Shown here one piece after another: positions 1 through 12,312 of a stretch of DNA of 64,000 nt (position 1 is the first letter of the stretch; every line of letters starts with the position of its first letter). The notes beneath the pieces are model-generated. The model saw only the letters and a program-made list of their open reading frames with translations. It had not been told where the DNA came from and ran no database searches. The position numbers and the translations under genes are program-made. Origin of the DNA: Gnetum montanum. Taxonomy: Eukaryota; Streptophyta; Gnetopsida; Gnetales; Gnetaceae. The stretch covers positions 85,146 through 149,145 of the forward strand of contig MNCI01033529.1 in NCBI GenBank assembly GCA_015680685.1. Direction: 5' to 3'.

Positions 1-11
1 TAAATCTTGCA

Positions 12-17
12 TATAAG
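12..17 (+). promoter_or_regulatory. Possible TATA box of the antisense accessory ORF
   Basis: TATAAG lies about 150 bases before the first ATG of the plus-strand ORF at 168. An antisense ORF inside a retroelement needs its own promoter, so a TATA element here is plausible. The window starts 11 bases earlier, so the context cannot be judged. Confidence 0.25.
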
Positions 18-1370
18 TAAGCAATTTTCAGTAAGAACGAGCTGTTGTCTGTCGCGAATTCGAATTTCTAACTATTACAAAGTGAGAGGAAGAGGAGCAG
101 AAGCTTAGAGCGCGTAGTTTGCAAAGACGTGAAAGTGCGAAACTGTGAAGGTTTTGAGATTGTGACAATGGCACCTAAAGTAAAATGGAAGAACGTGAAA
201 TTGACTAAAATCGACGAGGTGCAAGAGAATCTGCAGCGCGCTTCGCAAGCAGTGGTCGAAGTGAGGGACCCTACGCCTTTGAACCAGTAGGCCATTCCTT
301 GCGTACTGGTGTTGTTTTAGCAGTGTTTATTTTTGTAGCGTTGTTCATGTAAATGAGGGTTTTAGATTATGGACCTCGCGCTAAGACGAGGGTTTAATGG
401 GGTACGTTTATCGCCGTTGTCAGGGACAAACCTTGCGCAGTTGCAAGGGTTTGGGCAATTTCGGCATGAATAGTTAAGCGTAATTTGTAGGTTTCCTGTA
501 TTGAAACATGCAAATGTGAATCTAGACGTTGATCTGTTTATTGCATTTTCTGTACAGTGTTATGCTAAGGCCTGTCTTAATCATCCTAGATATCGTTGGG
601 GTTTTGTGCTGCATAAACCCAATCGTTCCTAATGTCCCTCCTTCGCACACTCAGTTGCATGAGAAGGCCATATGGTTTTGAAAGGGTGAGCTGGAGTTTC
701 TGCAATTTTTATTGCGTAACTACAGCATTATTATATGGTCTAATTTGTCAGGCGATATTGCTGGTGCCATTTTGGAGCACCTGTTAGTGGGTTCCGCACA
801 GGGAATTTTGGCTTTCTTGACAGACGAAGCCATCGACACTGGTCATCCTGAGGACCAAGACCTTAGCGCCCGAGGTTTGAGGTGCTTAGGCTAGATCTGG
901 AAAATGGCCCAGTTTAGTTGCTACCACGCATATAACACCTTGTTCGTGGCCCATCATGTCTCAAACTACTTCCAGAACCCACCAAGCACAGTGTACTACT
1001 CAGGCGGTTAAGCAGTTTTGTCGGCTATATTGTCGTTATCTGTCTATTTTTTGAGTTTTGTAAAACGTAAGATGAGCCTATGTGATATGGTACAGGTTTT
1101 TCATCCATGAAAATAGACTGGTAGGCGATGGTAATACTTTGTCATGGACCGAAACGGCGATAAAGGCGTTTACCTCGACTAGCAACGTACGTGCTGGTGT
1201 GATGGGGCAGATCGGATTCGACATTCGTGAGTACCCCACCCATTACGTTGATGCTTTCAAGAATTGCCAGAATCTCGAGTGGCTACATGACGATTGGACC
1301 TTGGATCTGCCCCTTACCGTTGCGGATGTGCAGAGGAAACTTCCTCCATTTCCTTTGCCATTTGGACCTA

Positions 1371-1469
1371 GTAAAACTGTTGCATATTCTATTGTTGCGT
1401 GGTGGAATTGTGAATTATGCATGTTGCATACTAGTATTTTTTGTTTGACCTATGTCTTACATTGTTCAG
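1371..1469 (+). other. Intron in the antisense accessory ORF (phase 1)
   Basis: The donor GTAAAACTG follows FPLPFGP and the acceptor TTGTTCAG precedes the block reading RESREITLTIF. Removing 99 bases joins one base of a codon to two bases in phase. The unspliced frame is also open here, but the intron body reads as a cysteine- and tryptophan-rich stretch unlike its flanks. Confidence 0.55.
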
Positions 1470-1735
1470 TCAGGGAATCCCGGGAGATTACCCTTACAAT
1501 TTTCGACCGCAAGGCGAATACCCTCCTCTTCCGCTACGGCGACATCAAGGATGCACAACGCTGGCTCGGCCACGCGGCGGCCCTAGTTGTGGTGGTCTCC
1601 AAGATACGAGAAGTGAGGCTAATGCATTTATTTTTAGCCACAACCCTTGATGTCCCCGCTAGTGAAATGTTAACATTGGTCAACTCCTTCAATGAAAGGG
1701 CAGAGCGTTTTTTCACATGCGTGCATCACATGCGT

Positions 1736-1807
1736 GTAAGTTTTGATATTTATGCTCAGCTTTTCGCGGACCTTTTCGGTGTCCCCTCTGACGGTCTTCC
1801 CATATAG
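1736..1807 (+). other. Intron in the antisense accessory ORF (phase 0)
   Basis: The consensus donor GTAAGT directly follows codon CGT and the acceptor CCCATATAG precedes GAAAAGGTG. Removal keeps the frame exactly, and the reading frame changes between the two sides in the unspliced DNA. Length 72 bases, short but normal for plants. Confidence 0.6.
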
Positions 1808-4443
1808 GAAAAGGTGAACAGGAGTCTCGACTGCAAGAAGTGGCTAGAGGAGTGGGTAGGGGTTAAGAAGGAGCCTAAAGGGATCCCTTGTGAAAGAATC
1901 AAACTAGAAATCACCAAGACAGTTTATCCCCTTTTTCGGGCCCCAGCTTTCCCCAAAACACTCTCACAGGGGAGGTTCTTTTCCATAGAGCAAACCCGTA
2001 TTATGCGGGAGGTTATCGAGGAAGGGACCCAGTTCAACTGGGCAAGCTATTTTGTTGAGGGGTTACGCACTAAGATGATCAGGCTTCGCAAGAAGCTCGA
2101 GTCTTGTTTCAATGTGCATTACACCTTCTTCATAGCCTGCCTTTGGCATTTTGCTGAGTTCTTGGTTATCCAAAGGAATGGGGTCTGGGTGCAACAAGAC
2201 CGAGACCAGCTATCCAGACCTTGGATTACTCACATTTTCAGCACCATGAGTGGACAGGATCCCCCAGAAGGGATTGGGGAATCTCTGTCTATAACGATCA
2301 AAGATTTGGCGGTGTCTCGAATGCGAGGCCCCGACAGCATAGGCGGGATAATGCCTACTTACACTGGTGATGCCTTACGAGGGAAATGTTTGACGACAAA
2401 AATTGTAGAACATGCAGCTCGGCGTAAAAGGCTTCGTATAACCGAGGCCTTTGCGGAGCCTGGGAGTGGCACAGGTTGAACCGTGGAAGTCAAAGTTCGG
2501 CGGAGTAAACCTCTGCCTGGTAAGCGTGGAAGAAATGTATTGAAAGTTGTATTACACAATGTTTATTTAGGATATTTTGAAGTGTCTTAAGCGTATTATA
2601 TGATATGACCAGAAAAAGTTACGGAGTAGCTGATCCCTAAAATAGGGGCAATGATATTAAGTCATGGGGAAGGGGCCCCAGTTTTAGAAGAAGAGGCCCC
2701 AGTTGTTAAGGTGAGCCATGCATAGATTCTTGTGCGTGAGGAGGCCCCAGCTGTTGGGACAGACAACGCACATACTCTTATGCGTGCAGAGAGAAAGGAG
2801 GCAGAAGATGTTGGGGAGCTCCCCACTGCTACTGGTAGAGGTAATGAGCGTGTTGGAAGGTTTGAAGAGTTTTGTTAATAATTAGAGTCTCTAACTTGAC
2901 TACGCTACAGGAGAAGAGGATACGTCCACATCCGCCACTGTGAGCAGAGTGTGAAGACACTTTCCTAACAAGTTCACCTTCATGGAAGGCATTGTCAACA
3001 ATATGATCGAGCGCCTTGAGCGCGTCGATCCTGAAGCTGGTACGCTGTAGCCATAATAGGTTTTTTTTATTATACAGTGGTAATGTGTCATATACATTGA
3101 TAATGTTTGTTGTTAGGAGCTCGCCTTCGATGGGACCCAACGGAGCTCCTTGATTTGGACATAGTGGAGCCTCCATCTGATGGGGCAGTCGTGCCACACC
3201 ACATTTATGAAGAGATGCATAAATGTGCGTTACGCTTGACACGCTCCTTATGGGAGAGTAAGGGTGTAAATGAAAACCTCTGGAAAAGGGTGCAGAGGTT
3301 AGAAAAGAAGAATGAGTCTCTGACAAAAGAGGTCGAGGACCTAAAATCGCGATGCGAGTTCCTACAGGCGTGGGAAACAGGTGACGAGGACTAGCACACC
3401 ACTGTTATTGACTACTCCCGTTATTGGACTGCCATCAAGAACAGCGTGCAAACCAGTCGGGCGTTGGTGGAGCAGCGGATGCAGATAGAGCTGTTAGCTC
3501 AGAAAAGCCAAGACTGGAGGGATTACTGTGCAAGTGTGCAAGAATGGAGGCAGAAGGAAAAGGACGACAAACATTTGTATAAGCGAGAAAGTATCGCTTA
3601 TCGTCAACATTATTGTGATTCTGTCGTTAAAGCCCAATCCTTGCGAGTCTTCCTGGACATCATTGGGGCATCCGAAGCTTTCAAAAAGTTTCAAGAGCAG
3701 GTGACTGTAAGTGCGTCCCTGGAAAGGGAGGTGACTTTCCCTGGGGGCTAGACTACCGTTCGTACTTTCTTCCCTGACCCGCCTCACTGAACTAGCATGG
3801 AGAAAGGAAAGGTGAAGCCTGGAGCTGCTTTGAGACATGAAGTGTGGTCTGACCTGACTGAGGATGAAATCATGGAGCATCTATGGGCCGGCTTGGAAAA
3901 GCTTCCCTTTGCTGCGGAAGCAGGGCCATCGCAAGTAAGTTTAATCATGACTAAGTCTAAATTTTCTGATTGCGTTGTCAAGTTTTGTCTTGCTAATATG
4001 TTCTCTGTATCTAGGTACCAAAAGAGGATAGAGATGGCGAGCCCGCTGAAGAGCAAATACAAGAAGAGGGGCGTAGTGATGAAGAGCGTCCTCCTGTGGA
4101 GCCGGTGCAAGAGCAAGGACCTCATGAAGAGGAGATTCTTCATGAGGGAATACTTCCCCGAAGAGAAGGCCCACTAGAGGACGATTTATTAGGACTAGAG
4201 CCAGACTTGAGAGATACTGGTGACAGTGGCATCAGAGGAGATGCGTAATTGTAGTTTATGTATGGTTTTATTAATTAGAGTCAACAATGGTTATGTGAAT
4301 GACTAAAAGACTAGCTATAAGATTTTGTGACTATTTTAAATGTTATTTATTTATTTTTATCTTTTGCATTTTTATCTACAAAGCGTAAGCGTAGTTGTTA
4401 ATGGTTTTGCCTAAGTTATGTTGCGATGGAATGGAATTGCTAA

Positions 4444-4593
4444 TTTAAGGCCATAGTGGGCCGTCACTAGTTTTAGGCCATTGCGGGCCATGGTGGGAAT
4501 TTGCGTAATCTGGAAACTAGTTTTAGGCCTTTGCGGGCCATGGCTAGTTTTAGGCCATTGCGGGCCTTGACTAGTTTTAGGCCATTGCGGGCC
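4444..4593. repeat. Four short repeats (27-bp unit) between convergent E1 ORFs
   Basis: CTAGTTTTAGGCC begins at 4467, 4517, 4544 and 4571, each followed by a TTGCGGGCC-like segment. The last three are exactly 27 bases apart. The block lies in the spacer where the plus-strand accessory ORF and the minus-strand gag-pro frame converge. The spacer also carries seven GCGTAA hexamers in one orientation between about 4380 and 4730. Confidence 0.85.
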
Positions 4594-4841
4594 TTTTTGC
4601 GTAATATAGAGAGCGTAATTGATGGTAATGTATTTTTTCTGCGTAATTGGACTAAAGTGATCAAAAGGCATAAACAGCGTACATAAAAGAAGTGTAATAG
4701 CGTAAGGAATGGCAAGCGTAAACATTGAAAATTTCTATAGCATAAATATGTACTGGATGAAGATGGACTGCTAAGTGTAAATAGCGATAATTGGTAAAAA
4801 CATGATAATGTGCGTGAATGCCATTCAGTTCAACCACTAAT

Positions 4842-7800
4842 TCACAATTGTTTCTTAATGGCCTTTACGTTAAGTGTTAAGTAAGGGCAGAGGGATTTAC
4901 AGTCTAACTCCTCTACGCCACCCTCCTGAAATGGCAGGTTGGCGCAGGCTAGACTGTCATCGTTGGTTTCTGTTTGTTGAGAGATTTGGAGATGGGTCTG
5001 ATCATCCGATGTTTCTATCTCCGAACCCTGTTATTCTTCAATGTTGTTGACAGTTCTGGGGGTGATTTCATCACCGCATATTACGACCTCCCCTCCTGCG
5101 TAGGGTAGGTGTATTTCCTGATGTATCGGTGATGAAACTGTCCTCAGCTAGGCTAACCAGGACCTCCCTAGGATCAAGTTGAACCCAGGCATCTCCTCGA
5201 CAACTAGGAATGTGGCATCCGTTGGGAATTGCTCTCTTGCCACAAACTCGATACGCACCGTCCCCTTGACCTGAACCCTTGCTCCATTGAATGAATTTAC
5301 GCATGTTGTCATTGTGGGAATGATCTGGTTGACCAGACCCAACCTATCCACGATGGGATAAGGAATGACATTTGCAACTACGCCGTCGTCCACGTGTACC
5401 CTCCGGATTAGGTACTAACCGACCTGAATGGTGATGAACATGGGTTCAGTTATCACTTGACCTTTCTCAGGATCATCTTTGATGGACTTGTCATGAAAGG
5501 TCAGTGAGGTAGGCTTAGGTTGCTCAGTTTCAGAAGGAAACATGACAGCGTGTATCGCTTCTTCTTTTGCTGGTAAGCTTTCGTCCAAAGGTATGGATGT
5601 CAGCATGCGGACCATAGCCTCACGGTGTTCTTAAGATGTCATGAGTAGGTTATAGAGGCTCAGCGTTGTATTTTTCTATTTCAAAGCCCATTTGACCTGC
5701 GTAAACGCAACGAAGAGGTTATTCTCTCAGCTAGGTTGTTTACTCCCCTTGTCTTCTTCCATTCGTCCCAAGAGATGAATTTACTGAGGTCGAATGATGT
5801 CAGTCGGGGGGTTATTCTTTTTCTCGCCAAAAGGAGGTGGTTGCATTTTTGCACCTTTATCCTGCCTCTAAGGTACAGGCAAAGGCACAGAGGCCAGGGG
5901 CCTAGGCTTGGGGAAGCCGAGCATAAAGTGGTCTTTTGTAGTGTTAACAGATGTGTCCTCTCCCTTTTGTTTCTCAGGTGGTGGTTGGCGGTTTTGGTTA
6001 AAGGCCTGCCCCTGCATGAGAGGAGTAGTCGGTGGTTTTGGCGCTCTGATAATGAAAGGCACCCTATGCGTGGACGCGGACGAGGCCACGGCTTTGCTGT
6101 TACTACGTGGCTAAGTGGCATTCTGAGAAGGTGCACGAATGATAAAAGGTGGCCTTGAAACACCACTAGTTGTCGATGAAAGGTTTGCCCGCGTTGGTGA
6201 GCTGGTAGGTACACGCAAAATAAAAGGTTGTTTGGGTGGTACCTTCCTCTCACTGTCCGTACTCACCACATTGATTATATAGGGTGCGTCGTTTGCATTC
6301 AACGGATCCTTATACACGTGCAATGCCTGGTTTTCCAGACGCGTCAGACTACTGCCGTCTAGTTTCAAATGACCCTCGTCGATCATGTGTTGAATGTCGT
6401 CCTTTAACACCCAGCAGTAATCTGTATCGTGACCACACAACTGGTGGTAGTCACAGAAACGGTCCAGCCTGAAAGATTTCGGAACTGGTGGTTCATTAGG
6501 TATGGCTAAAGAAGGATTCTTCAGCAATTCACAATGACGTCTGTGATGCTTCAGAGCTTCTTCAGATACCCTTTTGGGTTGCATGTATCCTGCCCCTAAC
6601 AATTGTTTCAACAATTCTGAATTTTTTACAGGTAGGGCTGTATACTTTGAGCGGTCTTTACGCTCAAAGTTTGGTTTTGGCTGGGGGGGCCCTTTAGGGG
6701 CAGCTGTGTCCTGGCTGGTGCTACCAGCACTAGTCATGGTCTCAGGAGGCACCGTAGGTGCCTTCTTGTTCTTGTTCTTTGTGCCCTCAACCAACGCAGC
6801 TACTATCGTTGTCGTCGCTTTACCTTTGTCCTTGCCTTTGTTGTGAGCGTTCTTGTAGGCAACATACATCGGGTCTTTACTGGCCTCCGCAGCATCTTGG
6901 ATGCTTCTAATTTGAGCAAAAGCCTGATGTAAGGAGTTAGTGGAAAGATAATACAGCTTTAATTTGATAAAGTCATTGACTGCTCCTTTGAAGATGGACA
7001 GTAAGTGTGGCTCCGCGATTGGCTCATGGATTTCATTCAAAGTAGCATTCCAATGCCGTATGAACTTCTGGACTGGTTCGAGGGGGTCTTGTTTCACTGC
7101 CATGAGTTGATCTAACGTGACTTCCAACTTTAAGTTGTGTTTAAAGTGAGTCACGAATTGTGTCAGAAGCTTTTCCAAGGTTGAAATGGAAGAGTGTGGG
7201 AGGGCTCAATACCAATCTAGAGCTTTCCCTGTCAGAGACATAGCAAAGAAGCGAATAATCGTGTGAGGCCACTGTTGTAGCAACAAGGATTCGGATCTAA
7301 AGGTGACCAAGTGAGCGTTAGGATCTCCCTCCCCATTATACTTGGTAAAATGAGGTAAGGACATCCCTGGTGGCAACGATAGCATGGGGACCGTTGGACT
7401 AATAGGATCATCTTGGTAGAAGTCCATGATCTATACAGTATCTGAGCTAGCAGCCTTAAGACGCCTAACTTCCTCAGTGAGGGTTTGAATAAGTAAAAAA
7501 TCTTGCTCCAGACTTGTTGATGGAGGTGTCTGTGCAGGAGGAGCAGGGGGCTACCCTGGGAAAGCTGTGCCCAGTAGTGGGAATGGTGGGATGGTTTGGT
7601 CGGTAGATGGTGGGGCAGGGATTCCTGCAGGCAGGGGTGCCTGCGAAGACCACCATCCACCAGTTTGGGAAGAGGGATTAGCCACCGCCGGCTGCACGGG
7701 ATAAGGATAGGGATATTGTGGGACCATCTGTGGAATATATGTTGCGAGTGCCACCAAGGATTGCACACCGTATACCGCAGACTGGTTGTGTTGTGCCGCG

Positions 7801-8621
7801 GGGTTGGTCCACTGACTTACGGCAGGTTATTGGATAGGTATCTATGGATGCACGACGGTGGTGATCTGTTGGGTTGGAGGGGGTGGCAACGATAAATTCT
7901 GCATCGGGCGAGTTGTGGATATGGTTTGGGGTTGGATCTGTGGGATGAAATGGGGTGTGGTGGATGCTGGAACCACCGACGGAATGCTGAGCACGCGTGG
8001 TGACGAGGCTGCCCCCATGTTATCTTGGGGTATTTGCACTTGTAGCCCAGATGGCTGCGCAGTGGCTTGCGGAATGACAGGGATGTGCGTCTGTGTGGTC
8101 ATGGCTGGATTGAGCGGGGTGGCTTCTTCGTTGAGAGGGAATAATGGATTGACGTAAGTATGGGGACTAAGAGTGTGATACGAATGTTTAGAATGGGCTG
8201 CAAATTCGTCATCCTCTTCCTCCCCATTTTGGCATTCCATCATAGCCCGTGTAGCCTAGCTCTTAGCCATGACCAACTGTGTTATAATTTCTTGGTGATG
8301 GTCTGTTAAAGGGATAATGTCATAGGCTGTTGGGGTGAAATCCTGACCCCCTCGATGGATCATCTCGAAATTCCGCTTCGCCTCGATTTTGGCTCGGCTA
8401 AGGGTAAGCTTCGCCTGGATCTTGACGCAGATGAAATTGTATTCCTTAGGGGTCACGACAGTGAATACTGGGTCTTTGCCCTGCAGTCTCAATGATCAAC
8501 GCGATGGTCCCTGAGTTCCTACTGCACCAGAAGCTGGTCTGGTGACAACGACAGGGTTCACAGATGTGGCACCCATATCAGTGGCAACCATGGCGGTTGT
8601 GGTTGTGTAAGATGAATCCAT
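4842..8621 (-). pseudogene. E1 gag-protease, one frame with about 16 stop codons
   Basis: The frame starts at ATG 8621 (MDSSYTTTTAM) and ends at TGA 4844-4842, 1,260 codons, with about 16 in-frame stops and no frameshift that I could find. Domains in order: a proline- and glutamine-rich N-terminal part (about 8240-7480); the retrotransposon gag core (about 7430-6850, including ALDWY and LDQLMAVKQ); a zinc-knuckle-like motif CDYHQLCGHDTDYC of CX2HX4HX4C spacing near 6450; a linker with repeated PPFIIRAP motifs; and a retropepsin region near 5390-5150 with VDDGVVANVIP in place of the usual D-S/T-G, then LILGRSWLA. A short protease-RT linker follows (SPIHQEIHLPYAGGEV), and there the element loses pol. 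Gag forms the particle and the protease cleaves it. The product would depend on enzymes supplied by other elements. Confidence 0.85.
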
Positions 8622-8624
8622 TGA

Positions 8625-8643
8625 TCAAGCAGATTAATCGCCA
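8625..8643 (-). other. Degraded primer binding site of E1 (tRNA-Arg type)
   Basis: On the minus strand TTGGCGATTAATCTGCTTG follows the probable LTR end ...CTAGTCA. From memory, Ogre/Tat elements prime with tRNA-Arg at TTGGCGACTCTGCTGGGGA-like sites. The match here is partial and seems to need a small insertion, so the site is plausible but decayed. It lies just upstream of the gag start, as expected. Confidence 0.4.
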
Positions 8644-8648
8644 ATAAA

Positions 8649-10290
8649 TGACTAGATCTAAAAGACAACACGATAGACAAAGAAGATCGTGGTTAGGCTT
8701 TCTACCCGGTAGGATTCCAAAGGAATCGTTAAAGTAACCGATCTACACCACACGATGTTTCGTAAACTTCCCTAGAGGTATTACGTTCACGTTTTTGGCA
8801 ACATGGGTATAGATCGCTAACAGGGCTACCCGTAAAAAATACGAATTGGAGCCTACGCCCTCCTTCTAGTGCCAGAAAACTGTAACGACGGAAAATGTTG
8901 GTAGCTGAAATACCAAACAAAATCCATGTATACAGTCTTAACCACGGATCCGTGCGAGGGCTGTGCTGGGGAAAACGAATCCGCAGTGCCCTGAACGGTC
9001 TTGTCGATCAGACAAGGACTTACTAAATCAGTAAACCAATGGAGATTATGAATATTTTCGTGACACGATTTGATTTGACAAGTCGCGAAATGAGAGAAAA
9101 ACAATGTAGATGAATCGTAATAATGATAACGTTAACACGGTAAAAGAAATCAGACACGAGAGAAACACGTGATTTCAAGATTTATGCTTTGACCCAAAAA
9201 ATGAATATTTTGTATACCGCGTTACACTGGGGAGACCCTGATTACCTTGTGTGAAGCAAACACAAAATAACAAGAAAACTGTCTAAGCAGAAGTACAGAA
9301 TGGAGTCCGGTCTACCTCATAGGCCAGAGATGGGATGCAAGGAAGGTCAAGTTCTGACATCTATCTATCAACTGCTTCTGATCAATAGAGCTCACAAACC
9401 GTGCCAGATGATCTCTCAATCTCTGATCTGCTCCTTTTGCCTTGGGTAGTTTCTGTTCGGAACTACCAATGATCACCCATGGAGAAAGTTGTGTCTTCGC
9501 CAAAGGGCCAATCACTCCTGCTGCCAATGCTCAAGTGAAATGTTTCTTGCCTCTGCTCAAAGATAGTGCTACCAAAAGATTTCCGAAAATGCTACTCTCT
9601 ATCTCTGTCTCTCTCTGTATCTCCATCGTCCTGTCTGTTTTTCTTCGCCAACTGGGATATTTATAAGTTTGACAATATGTGGAGAAGGCCTGGCTGTGAT
9701 TACACATGTTTCAAACCTTTCATAAGATCGTTGACTTGACCGTCCTTGTGTTGAAATTCATGACTACGCACAATACACGCATCTGCGTATTGTGTGTATG
9801 GATGACAAATGTGGATCGGACATGTCTCGATTGATTTTGGGCTACATTACGCTCGTACGCATTGCGTCGCGTGTGAGAGCGTAATAAAGCACAAACGTAA
9901 TAAACTCAAGCTGCTTTACGCTGGTTCACGATGCCAAGTGTAGTGAAGCGTAAACAATGATTAACTTGGCGATGGATTACGCTGACGTACGCTACGTTGC
10001 GTAACGAGCATAACTTGATCTGTTGCGCTTCCTTTGGATTCTCTTTAACGTTTTTGAAGCTCGTTACGCTGCCTTGCGTAACATAGCGTAAATCCACTCT
10101 TGAACAAAAGACTTAGTAGAATACACGAGAGATCGCATATTACGCTGCTTAGGCCTTAGGCTTCGCCAAATCTGCTGAAGTAAACCACCTTCTAATGTCA
10201 GACTATGTTACGCTAAGCACCATTACGCTATGTTGCATATTATAGCGTGAAGACGGAAAACATAGTCAGATAGGAAATCTGCAAAAGGAA
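8649..10290 (-). repeat. 5' LTR of E1 (right boundary approximate)
   Basis: On the minus strand the block ends ...CTAGTCA at 8649 next to the primer site. A TATA box (TATAAATA on the minus strand) lies at 9658-9665, which gives an R-U5 of almost 1 kb. Upstream of it, between about 9840 and 10240, there are 12 TTACGC/GCGTAA hexamers in both orientations. No second LTR copy is present in the window, so the outer end is an estimate. Confidence 0.55.
9658..9665 (-). promoter_or_regulatory. TATA box of the E1 LTR
   Basis: TATAAATA on the minus strand, about 1 kb before the presumed primer site and downstream of the TTACGC/GCGTAA-rich U3. This is the likely start of the genomic transcript. Confidence 0.45.
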
Positions 10291-10322
10291 ACCAAAGTCT
10301 TGATGCCGCGCGCCTCTTTGCC

Positions 10323-12310
10323 TTGCCTTACTCTTCTTTCTGGAATTCTGTCATGTACTTTTGTCTGAATCGTGAATCTTCACCTGAGGCTGACTCACAA
10401 TTCTCACAGTGTTTCAGCATCCACAGCAAACTCATTTACTATGACATTAAATTGGTACAAATAGTTTGCTATGACTATAAACTAGCTAAGCTCATACTTG
10501 CATTATGACATTAAACTAGCACAACATCCAACATTCACTCTAATGTTAAACTAGCACATAGTAGTTTGCTAAGACTATAAAGTAGTGCACCATGGTCTGC
10601 TAGGACCTTAAACTAGGTTCATAGTCTACAAGGACCTTAAACTAGCATAACATGTGATCTACCAGAACCTTAAACTAGGTTCATAATTCAACACACATGG
10701 CTCTTCAAGCACAATTTTGTGGACAAACGAAAATGAATACTTTCAATCCTTTGTCATTTGCCCACGCCTCATGGGCAAGGTAAGGTAGGGCATTGTAGAT
10801 TTTCAAAATGGAGTTTACATTATTAAGAAAAAACCTTTTGGAACATTTGCAACGTTACCACCCTTGGTATTCTCCTTATCCTCCAAAGATGCCTTTGAGC
10901 ATTTTGCTAAACTTTTGGAGCTACTGCTACCATCATCATCATTATTGGTTGGAGCTCTCATTGTTAGCATCATGCATTGGAGTCCCAACAGTATTGTTCC
11001 CTAGCCACAACACTTCCATTCTCCAACCCTCACCATTGCTCAGGCTTGGAAGCCCATCCAGTAGCTTGGCTCCCTACCATTTTGCCATATTTCCAAGCTC
11101 TTGTCCTTAGTGTGGAGTCTTGAGCACCTACATTGCCATTGCCCTTAGCCACCTTACTGGCCTCCTTGGGGTGCTCACTTCTAGTGTGGCTGCTAGAGCT
11201 TTTGCAACCTTTTGGCTCTGGTGCCTACATTGGCCTTCTTGCTTTGGCATTGTAAGCTCTTACAACTAGTCTAGCACTCGTGGCACTTGCAACGCTTTCG
11301 CAACCAGCAGTTTGCTCTTATCTTACATTGTATGGTTGTTCTCTTATTTTCTCTACATTATGTTTGCAGAATGAAGCCTTAAAAGTAGTTTTTCAAAGAC
11401 ATGTTCCATCATAGCAGTAAAGCACCACATTACTTTGACATGCTTGGTTGGACTTGCCAAGCTACTTAAGAGTGCACATCCCTATTACCCCACCATAGCC
11501 TGCTTGCATTTATCCATTTACCTTACATTTTTCCTACTTTCCCTGCTAGCTTGTCCGATACACATGGCCCCCTTCTTTCAGTCGACCGCAGAACCCATGA
11601 TGGATGTAACATAACTTGTCCCATGGGGAGCCTTTGTGGGCTGGTCAAAGCCTCAATAGATGTGACAGAACTCATCCCTAAGAGAAAACACCTATCCTAT
11701 AGATGAAATGCGATTGTCTTTAAGTAAAGCCGGTTGAGTGGCATGCAGTCCACTCGATTATAAGCATCTTACAGTTATCATTTTACAAAGAAAAAAGAAA
11801 AAAGAAAAAGAAAAAGCATAAAATGCAAAAAAGAAAGTGAGGGGAGGGGGTAAAACATGTCCCCAAGAAAAATTTAGCAAATGCTACAATTTGGCAACTG
11901 ATCCAACCTTGAATTCGCGTCGGCCTTCTCATAAGCACTCCAATGAGAGGTCAACATGTTAGGGGTAAGCTATTCTAGTGTCATGGGAGAATACTCTCAC
12001 AAGCACTCCAACGAGAGGTCATCATTTTGGCAACAAGCCACCTTGGTGCCATGATCATAGTCAACAATGCTAACTTTGCATCTTACAACATGATACATTG
12101 TTTGCATCTCATTCCTCCCTTACTATACCAAGCCAATTCCCTACATCCATTGCTTGCAGCATGCAATTAGCTTTAGTACTCTTGAGCCTAGCAAAGCATC
12201 CTCCGATTAGAGTACCAACGAGCAATGTTGGTGCTATGTCTACTGTGGTGTTTTAGGTTCTTTGTTGACGTCTCTCGGGCCACTCCTTTAAACATTGATA
12301 AAGAGGGGCT
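10323..12310. repeat. Unclassified repeat DNA with degenerate short repeats
   Basis: No credible gene. From about 10430 to 10690 there is a loose tandem pattern of ACCTTAAACTAG or ACATTAAACTAG spaced by variable text. The rest is AT-rich. It ends in a purine run (AAAGAGGGGC, near 12300) directly before a TGAAAC motif, which could be the polypurine tract and LTR start of a plus-strand element whose coding part is lost. Confidence 0.4.
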
Positions 12311-12312
12311 AA

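Larger units (their letters stand above)
168..4248 (+). pseudogene. Spliced accessory ORF antisense to E1 gag-pro (decayed)
   Basis: Several coding blocks on the plus strand are joined by introns whose phases match. The clearest are: intron 1371-1469 (GTAAAA...TTCAG, phase 1), intron 1736-1807 (GTAAGT...ATAG, phase 0) and the intron starting at GTAAGT near 3932 and ending with CTAG at 4014 (phase 0). Likely acceptors also precede 752, 1096, the exon near 2912 and 3118. The start MAPKVKWKN at 168 is basic. The central part (about 1808-2479) has a tract reading NWASYFVEGL then HYTFFIACLW, resembling in style the plant transposon accessory domain PF20167. The C-terminal part (3118-3930) is rich in charged heptads and probably coiled coil, and the last exon (4015-4248) is very acidic and ends in GDA. 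In-frame stops, for example at 892, 3392, 3749 and 3788, break it, so it is a pseudogene. Function unknown. I am confident of the exon logic and much less of the family. Confidence 0.6.
1..10290 (-). mobile_element. E1: Tat/Ogre-like Ty3/Gypsy element, no pol, with antisense ORF
   Basis: Read on the minus strand the order is: long LTR (from about 10.3 kb down to 8649), a degraded primer site, one gag-protease frame (8621 to 4842), a spacer with short repeats, then a convergent spliced ORF on the opposite strand (168-4248). Reverse transcriptase, RNase H and integrase are missing: the frame stops just after the protease-RT linker. The 3' LTR would lie left of base 1, so the left boundary is unknown, and the right boundary is approximate because there is no second LTR to compare. 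An antisense extra ORF between pol and the 3' LTR is an established arrangement in Tat-lineage retrotransposons. The assignment to Tat/Ogre rests on gag type, primer-site type and this layout. Confidence 0.7.

Noticed and set aside
5736-6158. A 140-codon plus-strand frame
   Set aside because: It is antisense to the gag-protease linker of E1 and has no motif of its own.
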